The notes: generated from the letters alone by a model not told the origin. 64,000 nucleotides of DNA from Curvularia sp. ZM96 (GCA_022457065.1 JAJGBQ010000005.1:3162001-3226000), one strand, 5' to 3'. Shown: positions 40,764-52,596, numbered from the stretch's first letter. Program-made: numbers and translations.

Positions 40764-41842
40764 GTAAGAAGGAAATGAGATATATTCGAAGACTAAACGA
40801 CAACTTCAGCGATGCGTGGTAATAGGTATGAATAAAGTGAGAGATTTAGACCTAGGGGAGTTATCCTCCACCTCCTTACACTGCGGCGTAGTACCAGCGA
40901 TCTCGGAGCGTATCGCAGGAACTTGTTCACGAAGAACTGTTTCGGCCCGGATTTTTCAACCCTGTTCAAGAAGAAACATGCGGGCGAGACTATTGCACGC
41001 TGGGGAAGCAATAGATCCTATACGAGGGATTCCATGCTCGCCATCATGCCACTTTTGCGTCATCTTACAGAAATACTAATCATATCATAGAATGCGCCCG
41101 AGATGTATGTCCTTTTTGTGCAAAAAAGCGGCTCACATGTACTCGCCTGCACCATGATTCGTTACCATCCCTGCTATCTTTGATTATACAAAGCCGCCGA
41201 AGATCACGGAACAGGGCGGGGTAGTTACCTACAATTAACGATGGCAGAGCTTCTATAGTAGCTTTTTGGCCTGAGCATAAGCTTAGCAAAGCTTAATATA
41301 CAGCGGGCGAGAAGATTGGCCAAACCCCCTGCAAAACCCGCGTGCATTTACGAAGTATTGCAGCTGCATTTCTATACGTGAAATTAAAACAGAGTTATAC
41401 AGTAAAAGGTTGTTGATACATTAGCGCGTTAGCTGCCTAAAGCAAACTAGTTTACTAACCAAAGATGTAAAGACGTGCATAATGTCTGTGCTGTTGTCAA
41501 GAGCCGTGCCGCAGGTGGACCGGCAAGTAGTACATAGGTACAGGTAGAGGTAGTAAGGTTGGTTAGACTTATTATGTAAGACCTAACCCTACCTCTACCT
41601 ACCCGCACCTACTACTTGCCAGTCTAGTCTCGCTGGTTAGCACTTAAATGTGCCTAATAAAGTCCGACTACAGCCCGAATACCTGTCAATTAGAGCTCAT
41701 CCCAAGAATCCGGATTCTGGCCATCACACGGGATACTGTTAAACCCGATACAGCCAGTTTGTTGCATGGATGCCTTCTTAGCAAACGAGAAAGGGTATTC
41801 AATTCAGTTCGAAATGTAAACTACATAACGATCGACTAAAAC
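40764..41842. other. Intergenic: NRPS-like promoter and 3' flank of dehydrogenase, with inverted repeat
   Basis: 1079 bp between two minus-strand genes. The part next to 40763 holds the promoter of the A-T-R gene. A long imperfect inverted repeat sits at 41517-41625. No gene supported. Confidence 0.55.
41517..41625. repeat. Long imperfect inverted repeat (fold-back, MITE-like)
   Basis: The left arm (from about 41517 to 41564, containing GGCAAGTAGTA and AGGTAGAGGTAG) is mirrored by the right arm (41582 to about 41625, containing CTACCTCTACCT and TACTACTTGCC). The two arms flank a short loop around CTTATTATGTAAG that is itself near-palindromic. Arms are ~40-45 bp with a few mismatches and small gaps. 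It could be a miniature transposable element or a strong cruciform; no target duplication is obvious. Confidence 0.75.
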
Positions 41843-42951
41843 TCAAAGCACGGCATAAACAACGCTGTGCACCGGCTGATCGACACAGTTGAGTGGTGTG
41901 CACGGCCGTCCCTTTGTGAAATATTCCTGCAAATTAGCCAAACACTCCTGCTCGGCTAATTCAAATGATCCTTCCGTCAGTCCCCCCATATGCGGAATAG
42001 GAACCACCTTGTCGCTCTCCAGAAAATACGGGTCAATGCCAGTCGGCTCGTTCTCAAACACGTCCAGTCCCGCCCCAGCCAGCTTGCCGCTCTCCAAGGC
42101 TCGGATCAACGCCTGATTGTCGACGACAGCGCCCCGAGCAGTGTTGATAAGATATGAGCCATCTTTCATCAACTGGAACTGCTTGTCGCTGATCAAATGC
42201 CAGGTACTTTGATCTAGCGGGCAATGAAGCGAGACAACGTCCGAAGTCTGCAGGAGCTCGTCCAGAGTCGCGCAGTACACTGAACCAGCGGGGGCTCTGT
42301 TCCACGCCACCTTGCCGCTCCGGTTGTGATACCTAACCTGCATACCCAGCGCTGTAGCCTTGTGTGCCAGACAAGTTCCAATGTTGCCCATGCCCACGAT
42401 GCCCAAAGTGATGGATCTCAGATCCCGTGTCAGAGGCAGTCGGTCTCTCCACCGTCCCGAGCGCAGGCTCCGTTCTGCGCGACCTGTGTTGCGGACTACA
42501 GCCATTGTGAGAAAAAGAGCCATTTCGGCGGTGGCGTTCACGGTAGCGTATCTGGTGTTGCAGAACCAGATGCCTTGCCTCGTCATCCAGTCGACGTGGA
42601 AGTCGTCGAAGCCTCGCTGCGCCGACACCACTATGCGGAGATCTGGTAAGAGAGGGCTTAGCAGCTGGGAGTCAAAGGGCTCGTAAGGCTGAGGTCCGAG
42701 CCGGCAGACTAAAGCCTGGTATGGACCACGGGAGGCCACTATCTTGGGTATGCCTTCGAGCGCCTCCGCTCTGGTGGACACATCAAGAAACTGGATACCA
42801 CAGTAAGTAGGGGATTCTCGAGGAAGAGTTTCTCTCAACGTACATCGATGTCGAACAGCTCGGTATATTGGGCGCGAATCCTACTAGACTGATGTTTGGG
42901 AAGACCAAGGTACAAGACCTTTGGTTTGCTGGCGAAGCTCTTGTCGAACAT
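41843..42951 (-). CDS. D-isomer-specific 2-hydroxyacid dehydrogenase
   Basis: These NAD(P)-dependent enzymes reduce 2-keto acids (glyoxylate, hydroxypyruvate, pyruvate and others) to D-2-hydroxy acids or run the reverse. Exon 1 is 42951-42844 and exon 2 is 42790-41843, joined in phase 0 over a 53-nt intron, giving 351 residues. Exon 1 (MFDKSFASKPKVLYLG) supplies the missing N-terminal beta strand. The cofactor motif is GIVGMGNIG. The catalytic trio is visible as Arg in INTARGAVVD, Glu in GLDVFENEP and His in IPHMGG. The substrate domain includes SAQRGFDDFHVD and CNTRYATVNATAEMALFL. It lies head-to-head with the secreted FAD oxidase gene and next to the A-T-R gene. A role in making or recycling a 2-hydroxy or 2-keto acid for that enzyme is inference; a housekeeping glyoxylate reductase is the alternative. 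Confidence 0.92.
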
Positions 42952-44008
42952 TTTCTCAAATCAACCAAGTGTACAATACTCAAGTGTATGATCATGCACG
43001 GTAATCGATTCAGAATTAACGAGTCACTGCTCATTGCATTTATACATATCGCTTTTCCGCAATATCTTGTCGTATCCAGTATGCTATCAACACTCGATAA
43101 GCTTGGTCACCAGCGCAAAGAGAATGCAATCATGCTAGCTGCCTCCCAGGGCATGTTTTACGATCTGGCCGATCCTCAGTTGCACAATCAGTTATGTACT
43201 TTAGTGCCGGCCGACATAGTGGCGTCTCTGCGGTGCAAAACCGGGCCGTTGGTATAAAGTGGCTTATACGAACGGCGGCCTCGGGACGTCACCCCGCATC
43301 AAACATATTGCTTCTGTTGCTTGCCACGGGCGAAGAGGTAGCTAGCTACCTTGCTTTGTTACCCAGGCTGGCACGGCTTGCCCCCAACTGCTGCATAAAG
43401 TATAACGGGTAAAATTATAGGGTCGTGGAATTTTCTTATCTGTTACAGGTCCCTGAATAAGCAAATTCTGCAAAAACTTTGAGATCCCGAGTGTGACTAC
43501 TGTACATTATATGTCCGAGGCGTATGAGCAGTTTGGAAGTACCTACGTTCCACCGACTTCGCTGCGTCAATTGTGACGCGGTCGGAACGGTCCGTTTACG
43601 GTATACTCACGAGTCACTAGCATGGCTCAGCTACGGCCTCAGTCTCCTTTCAGGTCGATGTACTGTGGTATCATGAGTAAGTAATAGCACTGGTCAGAGC
43701 TCTGCAGGGTGTGGGGTTCGGGATTAGGTAACTAGCTGTATCCTTTAGAGAGTTAGCGGAGAGGAAAATCTAGAAAACTATTGGATATAATTTGAAATAC
43801 TAGAGGATAGGGTGTAGGACTGGTTCAATACAGCGGTTTTGTGGGTCGCAATTTCCGGCATGTGGGCTGTCCAGGGTGCTATCACCTACCCATGATAATA
43901 CCCATGATAATTCCTGAAGCAGGCTGCGCTGAGCATTAAGTAGTGTGGACTCGCTGTTCAGGGATCGGCAAGACGGCAAAGTTCTTTCCTCTTCTCTCTC
44001 TTTCCAAA
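42952..44008. promoter_or_regulatory. Divergent intergenic region between dehydrogenase and FAD-linked oxidase
   Basis: 1057 bp hold both promoters of a head-to-head gene pair. Part of it (about 43740-43830) is TA-rich like the block at 36.2 kb. No gene recognised. A shared regulator would act from here. Confidence 0.55.
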
Positions 44009-45832
44009 ATGCACTGGAAGTTGTTTGCGTCCGCTCTCCTGGCTGTTCTCCCTGTTGCTCATGCTAAAACAGCATGGCAACAAAGACGGTTCGACGCTGC
44101 TGTTCCTTCGTCAAAGAACACGACTTTCACCGCTGGCAGCTTCAAGACCAAGGACGATGCCCTCGCAGCTCTTGCGAGCGCGTTGGGTGCAAGCTCTCCC
44201 GTTACGCGGTCAGGCGATATTAGATATGGCCAGTCCATTGGCAGAGTATGAATCCTCCCACATGACATGGCGGTATCAACTTCGATATGCTGATCTTGGG
44301 TGACAGATATGGACTGAGCAACACAAAATCTTTCCCGATGCAATCGTATTTCCTTCGAGCGCTGAGCACGTGAGCACAATTATGCAATTCTACTCTCACG
44401 CAAATACCCTCTGGAAAGACGGCTTTGCCATCATCGGCGGCGGCCATGGAGACACGGGCGGTGCACAGTCGCCCAGTGTAGTCATTGATCTGCGCTTCAT
44501 CAACCAGACCGAAATCATTTCCAGCAAATCCAATGCTACAGAACCGCCTGTTCTGAAGATAGGTGGTGGCACTGAAGCTGGAGCTGTTTACTCTGCACTC
44601 GAAGGCACGGGATGGGCTTTTCTGGGGCCTCGCGCGGCATCTATTGGTGTCGGTGGCTTCTTGCTCGGAGGAGGAATTGCGTTTCAAACGGGAAAGTATG
44701 GTGTCGCTGTCGATAGCCTCCTGGGACTTGAGGCGGTTCTTACTGACGGCCGCATCGTATATGCCAACCCCTACAACGAACACAAAGACCTCTTCTGGGC
44801 CGCTACAGGCGGAGGCTGGCTTGGCTTCGGCGTCATCACCAACTTCTACATCCAGGCTTACCCGGATCCAGGTGCTGCGTACATTGCGACCATTGCCTGG
44901 GGCGAGGATAAGGCGGAGGAAGTCTTCAAGTTGACCACTGAGTTCTTCGAGACGAACACTGATCCTGACGCCTTCCCTGCGCTCTTGTATTACTTCAAGG
45001 ACCCTAAAGCCATTAACAGCCTGGTCCCCATCACGTCTCGCCAATTTACTTTCCAGCTCAATGCTCTCCATTTTGGCGGCGGATGGGAGGCGCTGAACGC
45101 CAGCTTTTCCAAATTCTACCCCAGCGCCGACACAGTGCAGCTGCAAAAAGTCTCGCTCAAGGAACTGGACCAGTACCTTCTTACCAACTACCCGTACGGC
45201 TACCACCGCGAGTTCTACGGCAAGAGTCATACCAACTCGACAGTGGATTTCTACCGTAAGACGTTTGCCATCTACAAGGAGACGGTTTTGGGTATGATTG
45301 AGCGCGGCGAGGATCCAGGACATACACTCTGGGTCGACGAGTGTAAGTTCTTGTCTATGTGTCTTGTCTGTAATATTCTAACTTACAAACAGACGTCTTC
45401 CCTGGCTGGGGCGGTACTGGCCCCGAGCACGACAGCGAAACCGCATGGCCACACTCGACCAGCGCGCACATTACGCTGACGTCTGGCGAATGGAGCTCCG
45501 ACAACACGACGCAATACATGTACGACCGCGACCGGGACGGCATGATGGCGTATCTGCGCGAGTTCCAGAATGGGCTTGGTGAGGCCCCGATTTATGACTA
45601 TCCTAACTACATGTGAGTCCTCACCGTCTTGTTTTCTTGAAAAGTCGAATTTGCTAACTGTTGATGAAACAGTGCGCCGTTTAGTAAGCCCGCAGAAGTC
45701 TGGAGCGCAGATAACTTCCGCCGGTTGACGGCTATCAAGGAGAAGTATGATCCGGCGTGCCTCCTGAATAGGGGCCGTGTCCCACCTACGTCGGCTTGTG
45801 TGACGAAGGGGTTTGCGAATACTTTTCTCTAG
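44009..45832 (+). CDS. Secreted FAD-linked oxidoreductase (berberine-bridge-enzyme-like)
   Basis: BBE-like flavoproteins oxidise alcohols, amines or phenolic substrates and are common tailoring enzymes in fungal metabolite clusters. Four exons (44009-44245, 44307-45342, 45393-45612, 45673-45832; introns 50-61 nt) give 550 residues. A signal peptide lies at ~1-19 (WKLFASALLAVLPVAHA). The FAD-binding PCMH domain shows FPDAIVFPSSAEHV, the flavin-attaching histidine H126 in IIGGGHGDTGG, and GVGGFLLGGGIAFQTGKYG. The glycine-rich ATGGGWLGFGVITNF segment has no Cys at the usual second attachment site, so single covalent flavin is likely. The C-terminal BBE motif is NRGRVPP near PACLLN. Several N-glycosylation sites (NQT, NAT, NST) fit secretion. 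Start at 44009 opens directly with the signal peptide; the longer upstream frame is not preferred. Confidence 0.92.
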
Positions 45833-46274
45833 TGCAAGTAGAGAATTCAAGAGGGGAGGTAAAACATTGCTCGTAAAGGAAAGGAAGGGTCACTGATTCT
45901 GTAGATAATATTGTACATACATGATGGAGATCAATACTGGACTGGTTATTGGATGCCAAGCTTTTATTTTCTATGCTCCTTGCCTTGTATGGTATTACGC
46001 TAAAATTCCTATGTGTATAAGCATGGTTAATCAGAGCCAGTAGAGAGTTGGTCGTAACCGAGATTCATTTTGCACATGGACAGTTACCGTTTACGCAGTG
46101 TGTTTTGCTTGTTCGGACTGGAGAGACTAGGCAGAGCACATGATGTCATGACCTTCCCGCACCACCAACTAGCTTGACCATTGTGACGATGCCGGTCTAG
46201 CCACTAAACAACCTGCCACAGCTGTCACTCGAGTATCTCTGACCTGCCCGCAAAACAAGGTCGTCTTGTTCACA
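45833..46274. other. Intergenic between FAD oxidase and CxxC protein gene
   Basis: 442 bp with 3' UTR of the former and promoter of the latter. No coding or repeat signal. Confidence 0.55.
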
Positions 46275-46641
46275 ATGACGAAATCATGTACCCTTTGCTC
46301 GACGCCGCGGTCAGTGCTCGTCCGGTGCCAGATCGACTCGACGGGGAAATGGCACTTTGTGTGTCCGGGGGCGTGCTGGAAAGCAGTGTCTGGGGGCGTG
46401 GAAGACGCAACGGGGCTAAAAGATGAGTTTCCGCATTACCGATACGGTGGCATGGTGAGTGTCCTTTGTGAGGTCAATGTGAATGAAGGCTGATTCTGAG
46501 GGATCTGGGAAATAGTGGAAAGACCGAAGTGAGGATGGGCCGGTGAGCGCGAAGAAGCCGAGAAAGGTCAAGGAGAGACAGAGGGAGGAGGTGCGAGCGA
46601 GGGAAGCGAGAGACGGTGGAGTGCTGAGTGAGGAAAAGTGA
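46275..46641 (+). CDS. Small conserved-type fungal protein with CxxC motifs and basic tail
   Basis: Two exons, 46275-46454 and 46516-46641, joined in phase 0 over a 61-nt intron, give 101 residues. The N-terminal half has five or six cysteines, including C5-x-x-C8 (SCTLCSTP), then VRCQID and FVCPGACW, a spacing that could bind one zinc ion. The middle ends FPHYRYGGM, and the spliced second exon begins WKDR and is very basic and charged (VSAKKPRKVKERQ), predicted helical or disordered. I recall similar unnamed fungal proteins that keep the GKWHFVCPG and HYRYGGMWK patterns, which cross this intron, but cannot name a function. Possibly a nucleic-acid-linked zinc protein; that is a guess. Confidence 0.7.
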
Positions 46642-48164
46642 AATGGGTTTCCCGCAGCGGAGTTGGCAATCTATTTTTTCCACGGTCCATGTGCATTCCC
46701 GCGGGCGTGGCTGGCAGCATCAGAGTTGGGCGATGGTGAGACGGGACGATGGTTGGTCAAGGTTGAGACGAATGCACGACTCCCAGCGGCGGCGGTGCCG
46801 ATGGCGGGGAGGGCGATGTGCGAGTGGTTTGAGTTTATCGAAACATCTATTCTTGACGGCGCGCACAGCCCGGAGGTGGAGGCATGAGGTTATGACGACG
46901 GTGGTGGTGTTGCTATTGATAGCTCCTGGTGCAGCGGGGCTCTGTGCCCTGTGTCGTTAGCGGGGGCAGCCATGGCAAGCGCCCGGACCCGCGCCCCCGT
47001 TGCAATGGATCCCGCCCTTGTTTGCGCCTGGCTTGGGCGCTGGCGACGCCGGATTTGCTGAGACCAGGCACGACCAAACGCCCGGCTGCACGTCCGCAGT
47101 GTACATGGCCGACGACGACGACAAAGGCCGTGGACATGTGAGTCCAACGTCAGCCATCCAGCGCGGTAGGGCTTCTGTCGCGTGCGCCCAGGGACAAGTG
47201 CCAGTGCAGGTGTATTTCGAGCAACACGGCCGCCGTTCAGCGACGCAGCTGCTGCGGCCGGGGCGGCCATGGGCGGCAATGTAGACGCGAAGACCAACCA
47301 GCGCCCAGACTAAGCCCGGTCGACGACCTGTCTGGCTTGCGAGTGCAACATGAAACAAGATTCCACGCTCGCCATATACAAGGCCGTCCTCTCAGCGCTT
47401 GCAGAAACACCCAACAACCGTCTGCTCCTCTCCTACGCCGCCGCCGCCGCACCCTCGCCTCTGTCTCGTGCCCTCACATTCGCTGCCTCTCTTTCCTGTC
47501 CCCGCCCCAACGCGTGTGCCGCCCGGCCGCATGCCCCTCCGCTCGTTGCCATCCGTCCACGCGTCAAATGAAGACTGGCGAGCTGTCAAAAGAGCCTCGA
47601 ACCGCTGAAGATCCGCCGAGCGCCCTTCCTGGCAAGCCTCGCGTGCACGCGCCTGGCTTCTCCGCCACCGTCCCGAGCCCCTCCAGCACGCTCGACTCTT
47701 GAAACCAAAGGGACCCGCCCATTCTTGCGCTCCTCGGCAGCTGCTCCGACGTCTCTCCGTACTACTCCAGCAGCCCTGAGCAGCCCCTCCCGCGACGAAA
47801 AAAAAAGCCTCCTGAGCAGGCCCTACCCGAGCCCACCTGCGCCTGCCGTCTGCCGCCAGTCGCGCCCGCACCTGGCCTTAGTGACTCGTGGCCCGCCAAC
47901 GTCACTCGTGCCTAGACCTGCGCGACACCTCTCTTTCTCTGCTCTCTCCACCAGAGCTGCTGCACTCCTTGGCCCCCCATCCTTCTCCTTCTCTTTCCTT
48001 TTTCCTTGTCTTCATCCTCCCGCCCGCCCGCCCTGTTCGGCTGTGTGCAGCGACCCACTCTATTGGAACCGGTTGCCCTCAACCTCCAACTTCAGCACCC
48101 ACCCACCACACCACCCGATCCCGACCGACAAGCCTACTTCTTCCGTGGCAGGCACACAACGTAG
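46642..48164. promoter_or_regulatory. Long GC-rich leader/promoter region of the MAPKK gene
   Basis: 1523 bp without a convincing gene. The first part is GC-rich with chance frames on both strands. From ~47360 it becomes strongly C/T-rich (many CCGCC and CTCTC runs) up to the MAPKK start, as in long 5' leaders of fungal signalling genes. Small upstream ATGs exist but none was judged coding. Confidence 0.5.
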
Positions 48165-49748
48165 ATGCAGTCGTCCAGCAACGGCCCTTCGCCGCAACCA
48201 CTGCCAGACATGTCGGCCCCCGCGCCCCTCCTCCGACCACCCATCCCCGGCGCACGCCCCAGACCACGAGGCCCTCTCTCCCTCGGTCTCTCCATACCCC
48301 CCTCGCCCAACCAGCGACCCGTCACAAACGATGCAAATGGACAGCCGCGTCCCCAACCACCAAAGCTGAGCGTCGTGACCCCCATGGGCTCCAACAACGC
48401 ACCACACGAAGGCAGGCAGGGCCCTCGCGGCCTGACCCCACTGCAAATAGGCACAGGACTCTCCGCATCCAGCTCAAACGATACCAGCGCACACTCAAGA
48501 TCTGGCAGCTTTGGTGAAGCGCCAGTCAATAGCTCGGCTTCTTCATACCATGCAGCATTGGGCTTTCCCGGCTTGCAGAAAGGCACAGACCCCATCTCCG
48601 CCATATCACAAGGAGGCAGCGAGGGTGCATCATCCATGGAGCGTAGCAACAGCAGCCAGCCCCTACCAGATCTAGATGCCATGGCCGCGGAGAAAGGACG
48701 GCCATTAGAAGTCGACGATCTCGATGACGCAGCATGGCGAGCAGCGAGCGCAAGAGGATTAATAGAGGAAAAGGGCAGTCTGGGTGAGGGCGCTGGAGGA
48801 GCCGTCACCAAGTGCGTGCTCAAGGGTGGAAAGACTACGTTCGCATTGAAGGTGCGTGCTGTTTGTTCCCTTTGTGCTGCAGATTGCTTTGCTAACCTTC
48901 CCTTTAGATCATCACCACCAACCCGGACCCGGATGTCAAGAAGCAGATCGTCCGAGAGTTGTCCTTCAACAAGAACTGCGCTAGTGACCACATCTGCCGC
49001 TACTACGGCGCCTTCATGGACGACAGCACAGGAACCATCAGCATTGCTATGGAGTTTTGTGAAGGTGGTTCGCTAGACGCTGTGTACAGGGAAGTCAAGA
49101 AGCTGGGAGGCCGAACGGGCGAAAAGGTGCTTGGCAAGGTCGCCGAAGGTGTGCTGAACGGGCTGACCTACCTCCACTCCCATCGCATTATCCACCGAGA
49201 TATCAAACCCAGCAACATCTTACTATGCCGGAACGGTCAGGTCAAGCTGTGTGATTTTGGTGTGTCTGGAGAGTTCGGAACAAAAGGCGATGCCAACACT
49301 TTCATTGGAACGTCATACTACATGGCACCAGAACGAATCACTGGACAAAGCTACACCATCACTAGTGACGTGTGGAGCTTAGGCGTAACCCTTCTTGAAG
49401 TTGCCCAACATCGATTCCCCTTCCCGGCCGATGGAACCGAAATGAACCCTCGCGCCGGTCTGATCGATTTGCTCACATACATTGTTCGACAACCCATTCC
49501 GAAGCTCAAGGACGAGCCTGAAAACGGCATCAAATGGACAGAGAACTTCAAGTACTTCATTGAGTGCTGGTACGTAACATGGCTTTGACAAGTCGAGATG
49601 CCGCTAACAATCTTGTAGTCTTGAGAAAGATTGCCCTCGACGAGCTACGCCCTGGCGAATGCTCGAGCATCCATGGATGGTCGAAATGAAGGCAAAGAAG
49701 GTCAACATGGCGCACTTCCTCAAGCAAGTGTGGGACTGGAAAGATTAA
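48165..49748 (+). CDS. MKK1: MAP kinase kinase of the cell-wall-integrity pathway (Mkk1/2 type)
   Basis: The Mkk1/2 kinases sit between Bck1 and Slt2/Mpk1 and phosphorylate the MAPK activation loop during cell-wall stress. Three exons (48165-48851, 48908-49569, 49619-49748; introns 56 and 49 nt) give 492 residues. A disordered Pro/Ser-rich tail of ~200 residues precedes the kinase domain. Kinase landmarks: glycine loop LGEGAGGAVTKC (~206), catalytic Lys in FALK (~229, at the first intron), HRDIKPSN (~323), DFG in LCDFGVSGEFG (~345) and the activation segment with Thr in NTFIGTSYYMAPE. The GEFGTKGDANTFIGT loop matches filamentous-fungal Mkk, not Pbs2 or Ste7. The C-terminus MAHFLKQVWDWKD is also Mkk-typical. 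Confidence 0.93.
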
Positions 49749-50541
49749 AAACGCATGTACTACCATTTTAGATTTTCGGCCTACGGTGACTTTGTCGTCA
49801 TCTTGTGCTTCATAGTGCCAAAAAGGCACGTACGGTTCTGCACCGACCTACGAGCAACTCCTTTTGCGATTTCGTTTCAAACGCCAGGTCGCGTGCTGGG
49901 CATGTGATCACAGGCTGCAGGCACATACTCTTGCTTTGGTGGGGAAAACAGCTTTTTCGTACTGGCAAACTACTAAGCTGGGGTTTGGAGACATGGACAG
50001 TCATTATATGAGAAGCCTTGACAAAATCTCCAAGGCAAGGGAGAACTGGGAAACTAATTGGATGGTTGCGCTGGAAGAAAGTCCCCATCGGCATTCAAGG
50101 CGTCTGAGCGGTTCAAGTTGCATATAGCGGCATTTCAGAAAAATACGAGTCTGGACATGAACCAAGTTTGGTGAAAAACTGCTCCAACACCATGCACCAA
50201 TGTCTTGTGAAGTAGCATCTCAAAACACAGTCTGACGCGTGATAGGTACAGTCTAGTTACTAAATCCAGACTAGCGCCAGATCCGGTCCGACGCACCTCC
50301 GATAGATGCTCTCGACGCTTGGAGTCATACCAAATAATTTACGTCGCAACCGCAGCTGGTCAATTGAGCCCTTCGCGGACCCCCAAAGTTCTTACTAGCA
50401 CGGATCCTCCATACACAACTAGCGCAAAAAAAGCTTGTGTGAATAGCTGGTTCCTCACAATCTTGACGAGTCGCTCCCCGCGCGCACCTACCCCTCCACC
50501 TACCCCTCCATTCACTCAGGACTGCGTTTCAAGCCGTAACG
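49749..50541. other. Intergenic between MAPKK and PheRS beta genes
   Basis: 793 bp with short chance frames. CCT/ACC-rich sequence (50485-50515) precedes the PheRS start. No RNA gene or repeat. Confidence 0.55.
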
Positions 50542-52596
50542 ATGCCGACGATTGCTGTGGACAAGGCCGCTCTCTTCAAGGAGCTAGGCCGAACATACAC
50601 CACGCAAGAGTTTGACGAGCTATGTTTCGAATTCGGTATCGAGTTGGACGAGGACACGAGCGAGAGCACAAAGCCCGAAGACATGGCGCAACCACCACAG
50701 CTCAAGATTGAGATCCCAGCCAACCGATACGACATGTTGTGCTTCGAGGGAATTGCCATGAACTTGAAGGTCTTCCTGGAGCAACAGAAGTTGCCCAAGT
50801 GGACTCTAACGCCGCCGAAAAGTGGAGAGTTGGAGGTTTTGGACATCAAGCCTGAAGTATGTCAGATTCTAGGCCGACACGATAGTCGTGGCTATACAGC
50901 GACTAGACCTGTTCTAACTGTTCTTAGACCAAACAAATACGAGAGCTGTGTTCGGGTGTCATCCTCCGAGGCATCACTTTCACCAAAGAACGCTACGAAT
51001 CCTTCATTGCCCTACAAGACAAGCTGCACTCGAACTTGGCGCGTCAAAGGACACTGGTATCTATAGGAACCCACGATCTGGACAGTAGGTTATATACAAC
51101 AGGGCGCTGGGTATAGTGGCTAATGCGTGGCAGCGATCAAGGGCCCTTTCTCATATGAAGCGCTACCACCAGAGCAGATCAAATTCATTCCTCTGAACCA
51201 GACAAAGGAGATGAACGGCAAGGAGCTTATGGAGTTCTACGAGGTTGGTTTTTCTCTTGGTCAACCGCATTTTACTTCGTCTCTAACGTCAAACAGAAAG
51301 ACAAACATCTCGGACGTTTCTTACACATCATTCGCGACTCGCCCGTGTATCCCGTCATCTACGACTCAAATAGAACCGTTCTCTCGCTACCACCCATCAT
51401 CAACGGCGATCACAGCAAAATCACCCTAAACACCAAGAACGTGTTCATCGAAATTACTGCCACCGACAAGACCAAGGTTGAGATTGTCAACCACATGCTT
51501 GTAGCCATGTTTGCTGGCTATGCTGAGTCGATAGAACCAATCAAGATTAACTCACCACACAACGGCGAGTCAAGAGAATCACCGGACCTATCGCCCAGAG
51601 AGATGCAGGCTGAGGTCGACTACCTCAACCAGGTCACCGGTCTGAACCTATCACCGGAAGAGATCTGCAAGCTTTTGTCGCGTATGGGTCACGATGTCTC
51701 GCCTTCGAAATCGGACAAGAACCTCCTTGATGTTTCAGTTCCCATTACCCGTGCGGATATTCTGCATCAGGCCGACATCATGGAAGACTACGCCATCGCT
51801 TATGGCTTCAACAAGTTACCTCGAGTATATCCCAACAAGACCGCCGCTGTTTCAGCGCCGTTACCGATCAACAAACTCGGAGATATTGTACGGATAGAAT
51901 CGGCTTCGGCAGGGTGGACAGAAGTCTTGCCGCTCATTCTTTGTTCACACGAGGAGAACTTTGAGTGGCTCAACCGGAAAGACGACGGAAAGACCGCAAT
52001 CAAGCTTGCAAACCCCAAGACGGCTGAGTATCAGCTTGTACGCACGTCACTGTTACCCGGTTTGCTGAAGACCATCAACTCCAACAAGCATCACTCAGTG
52101 CCAATGAAGATCTTCGAGGTCAGTGATATCGGACTGGTCGACTTGGAGCAGGAGAGAAAGAGCAGGAACGAGCGACACTTTGCAGCGGCCTACATGGGCA
52201 AGACAAGTGGTTTCGAGCAAGTACATGGTCTGCTGGACAGGCTGATGCTAATGCTCCGGTCTGCCTTCCTGACACGGGAAGATGGATTGAAGAATGAACA
52301 GCTTCAGGGTTACTGGATAGAGGAGGTTGATGGTGAGTGGAGTTGGACAGGCTAAGAGCTGAACATATGCTGATACGACGCAGATCCTACGTTCCTGCCC
52401 GGACATGCGGCGTCTATCAAGGTCAACCTCGGTGGAAAGAACCACACCATTGGTGTTTTCGGTATCTTGCACCCGACTGTGCTGCAGAAGTTTGAGCTAC
52501 CGTACGTTTCTCATTTGCGTCCGCTAAAGTATTTTACTAAACAGTTACAGGTATCCTGTCAGTACGCTCGAATTCAACCTTGAGATCTTCTTGTAA
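50542..52596 (+). CDS. FRS1: Phenylalanyl-tRNA synthetase beta subunit (cytosolic)
   Basis: Forms the alpha2-beta2 enzyme that charges tRNA-Phe. Six exons (50542-50856, 50928-51084, 51134-51243, 51297-52332, 52384-52501, 52551-52596; introns 49-71 nt) give 593 residues, equal to yeast Frs1 (595). N-terminal cues are FDELCFEFGIELDE and IEIPANRYDMLC. The B3/B4 editing region includes LCSGVILRGITFTKERYESF and IRDSPVYPVIYDSN. The B5 domain follows at EVDYLNQVTGLNLSPEEICKL with SVPITRADILHQADIMEDYA. The catalytic-like core of the beta subunit covers VLPLILCSHEENF, LVRTSLLPGLLKT and KIFEVSDIGLVD. It ends FELPYPVSTLEFNLEIFL, completed by a 15-codon last exon. All junctions keep frame. Confidence 0.95.

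Noticed and set aside
41280..41640. Possible tRNA or structured RNA in the region of the inverted repeat
   Set aside because: The fold is one long imperfect hairpin, with no cloverleaf, T-loop or anticodon pattern.
44220..45323. 367-codon antisense frame opposite the FAD oxidase
   Set aside because: Shadow of the conserved coding exon on the other strand, with no recognisable domain.
46663..46887. 74-codon plus-strand frame just after the CxxC gene
   Set aside because: No homologous pattern or splice link to the upstream gene; the CxxC gene already ends with a good stop at 46639-46641.
48134..48991. 285-codon antisense frame opposite the MAPKK 5' part
   Set aside because: Low-complexity Pro/Arg/Gly-rich shadow of the disordered kinase tail.
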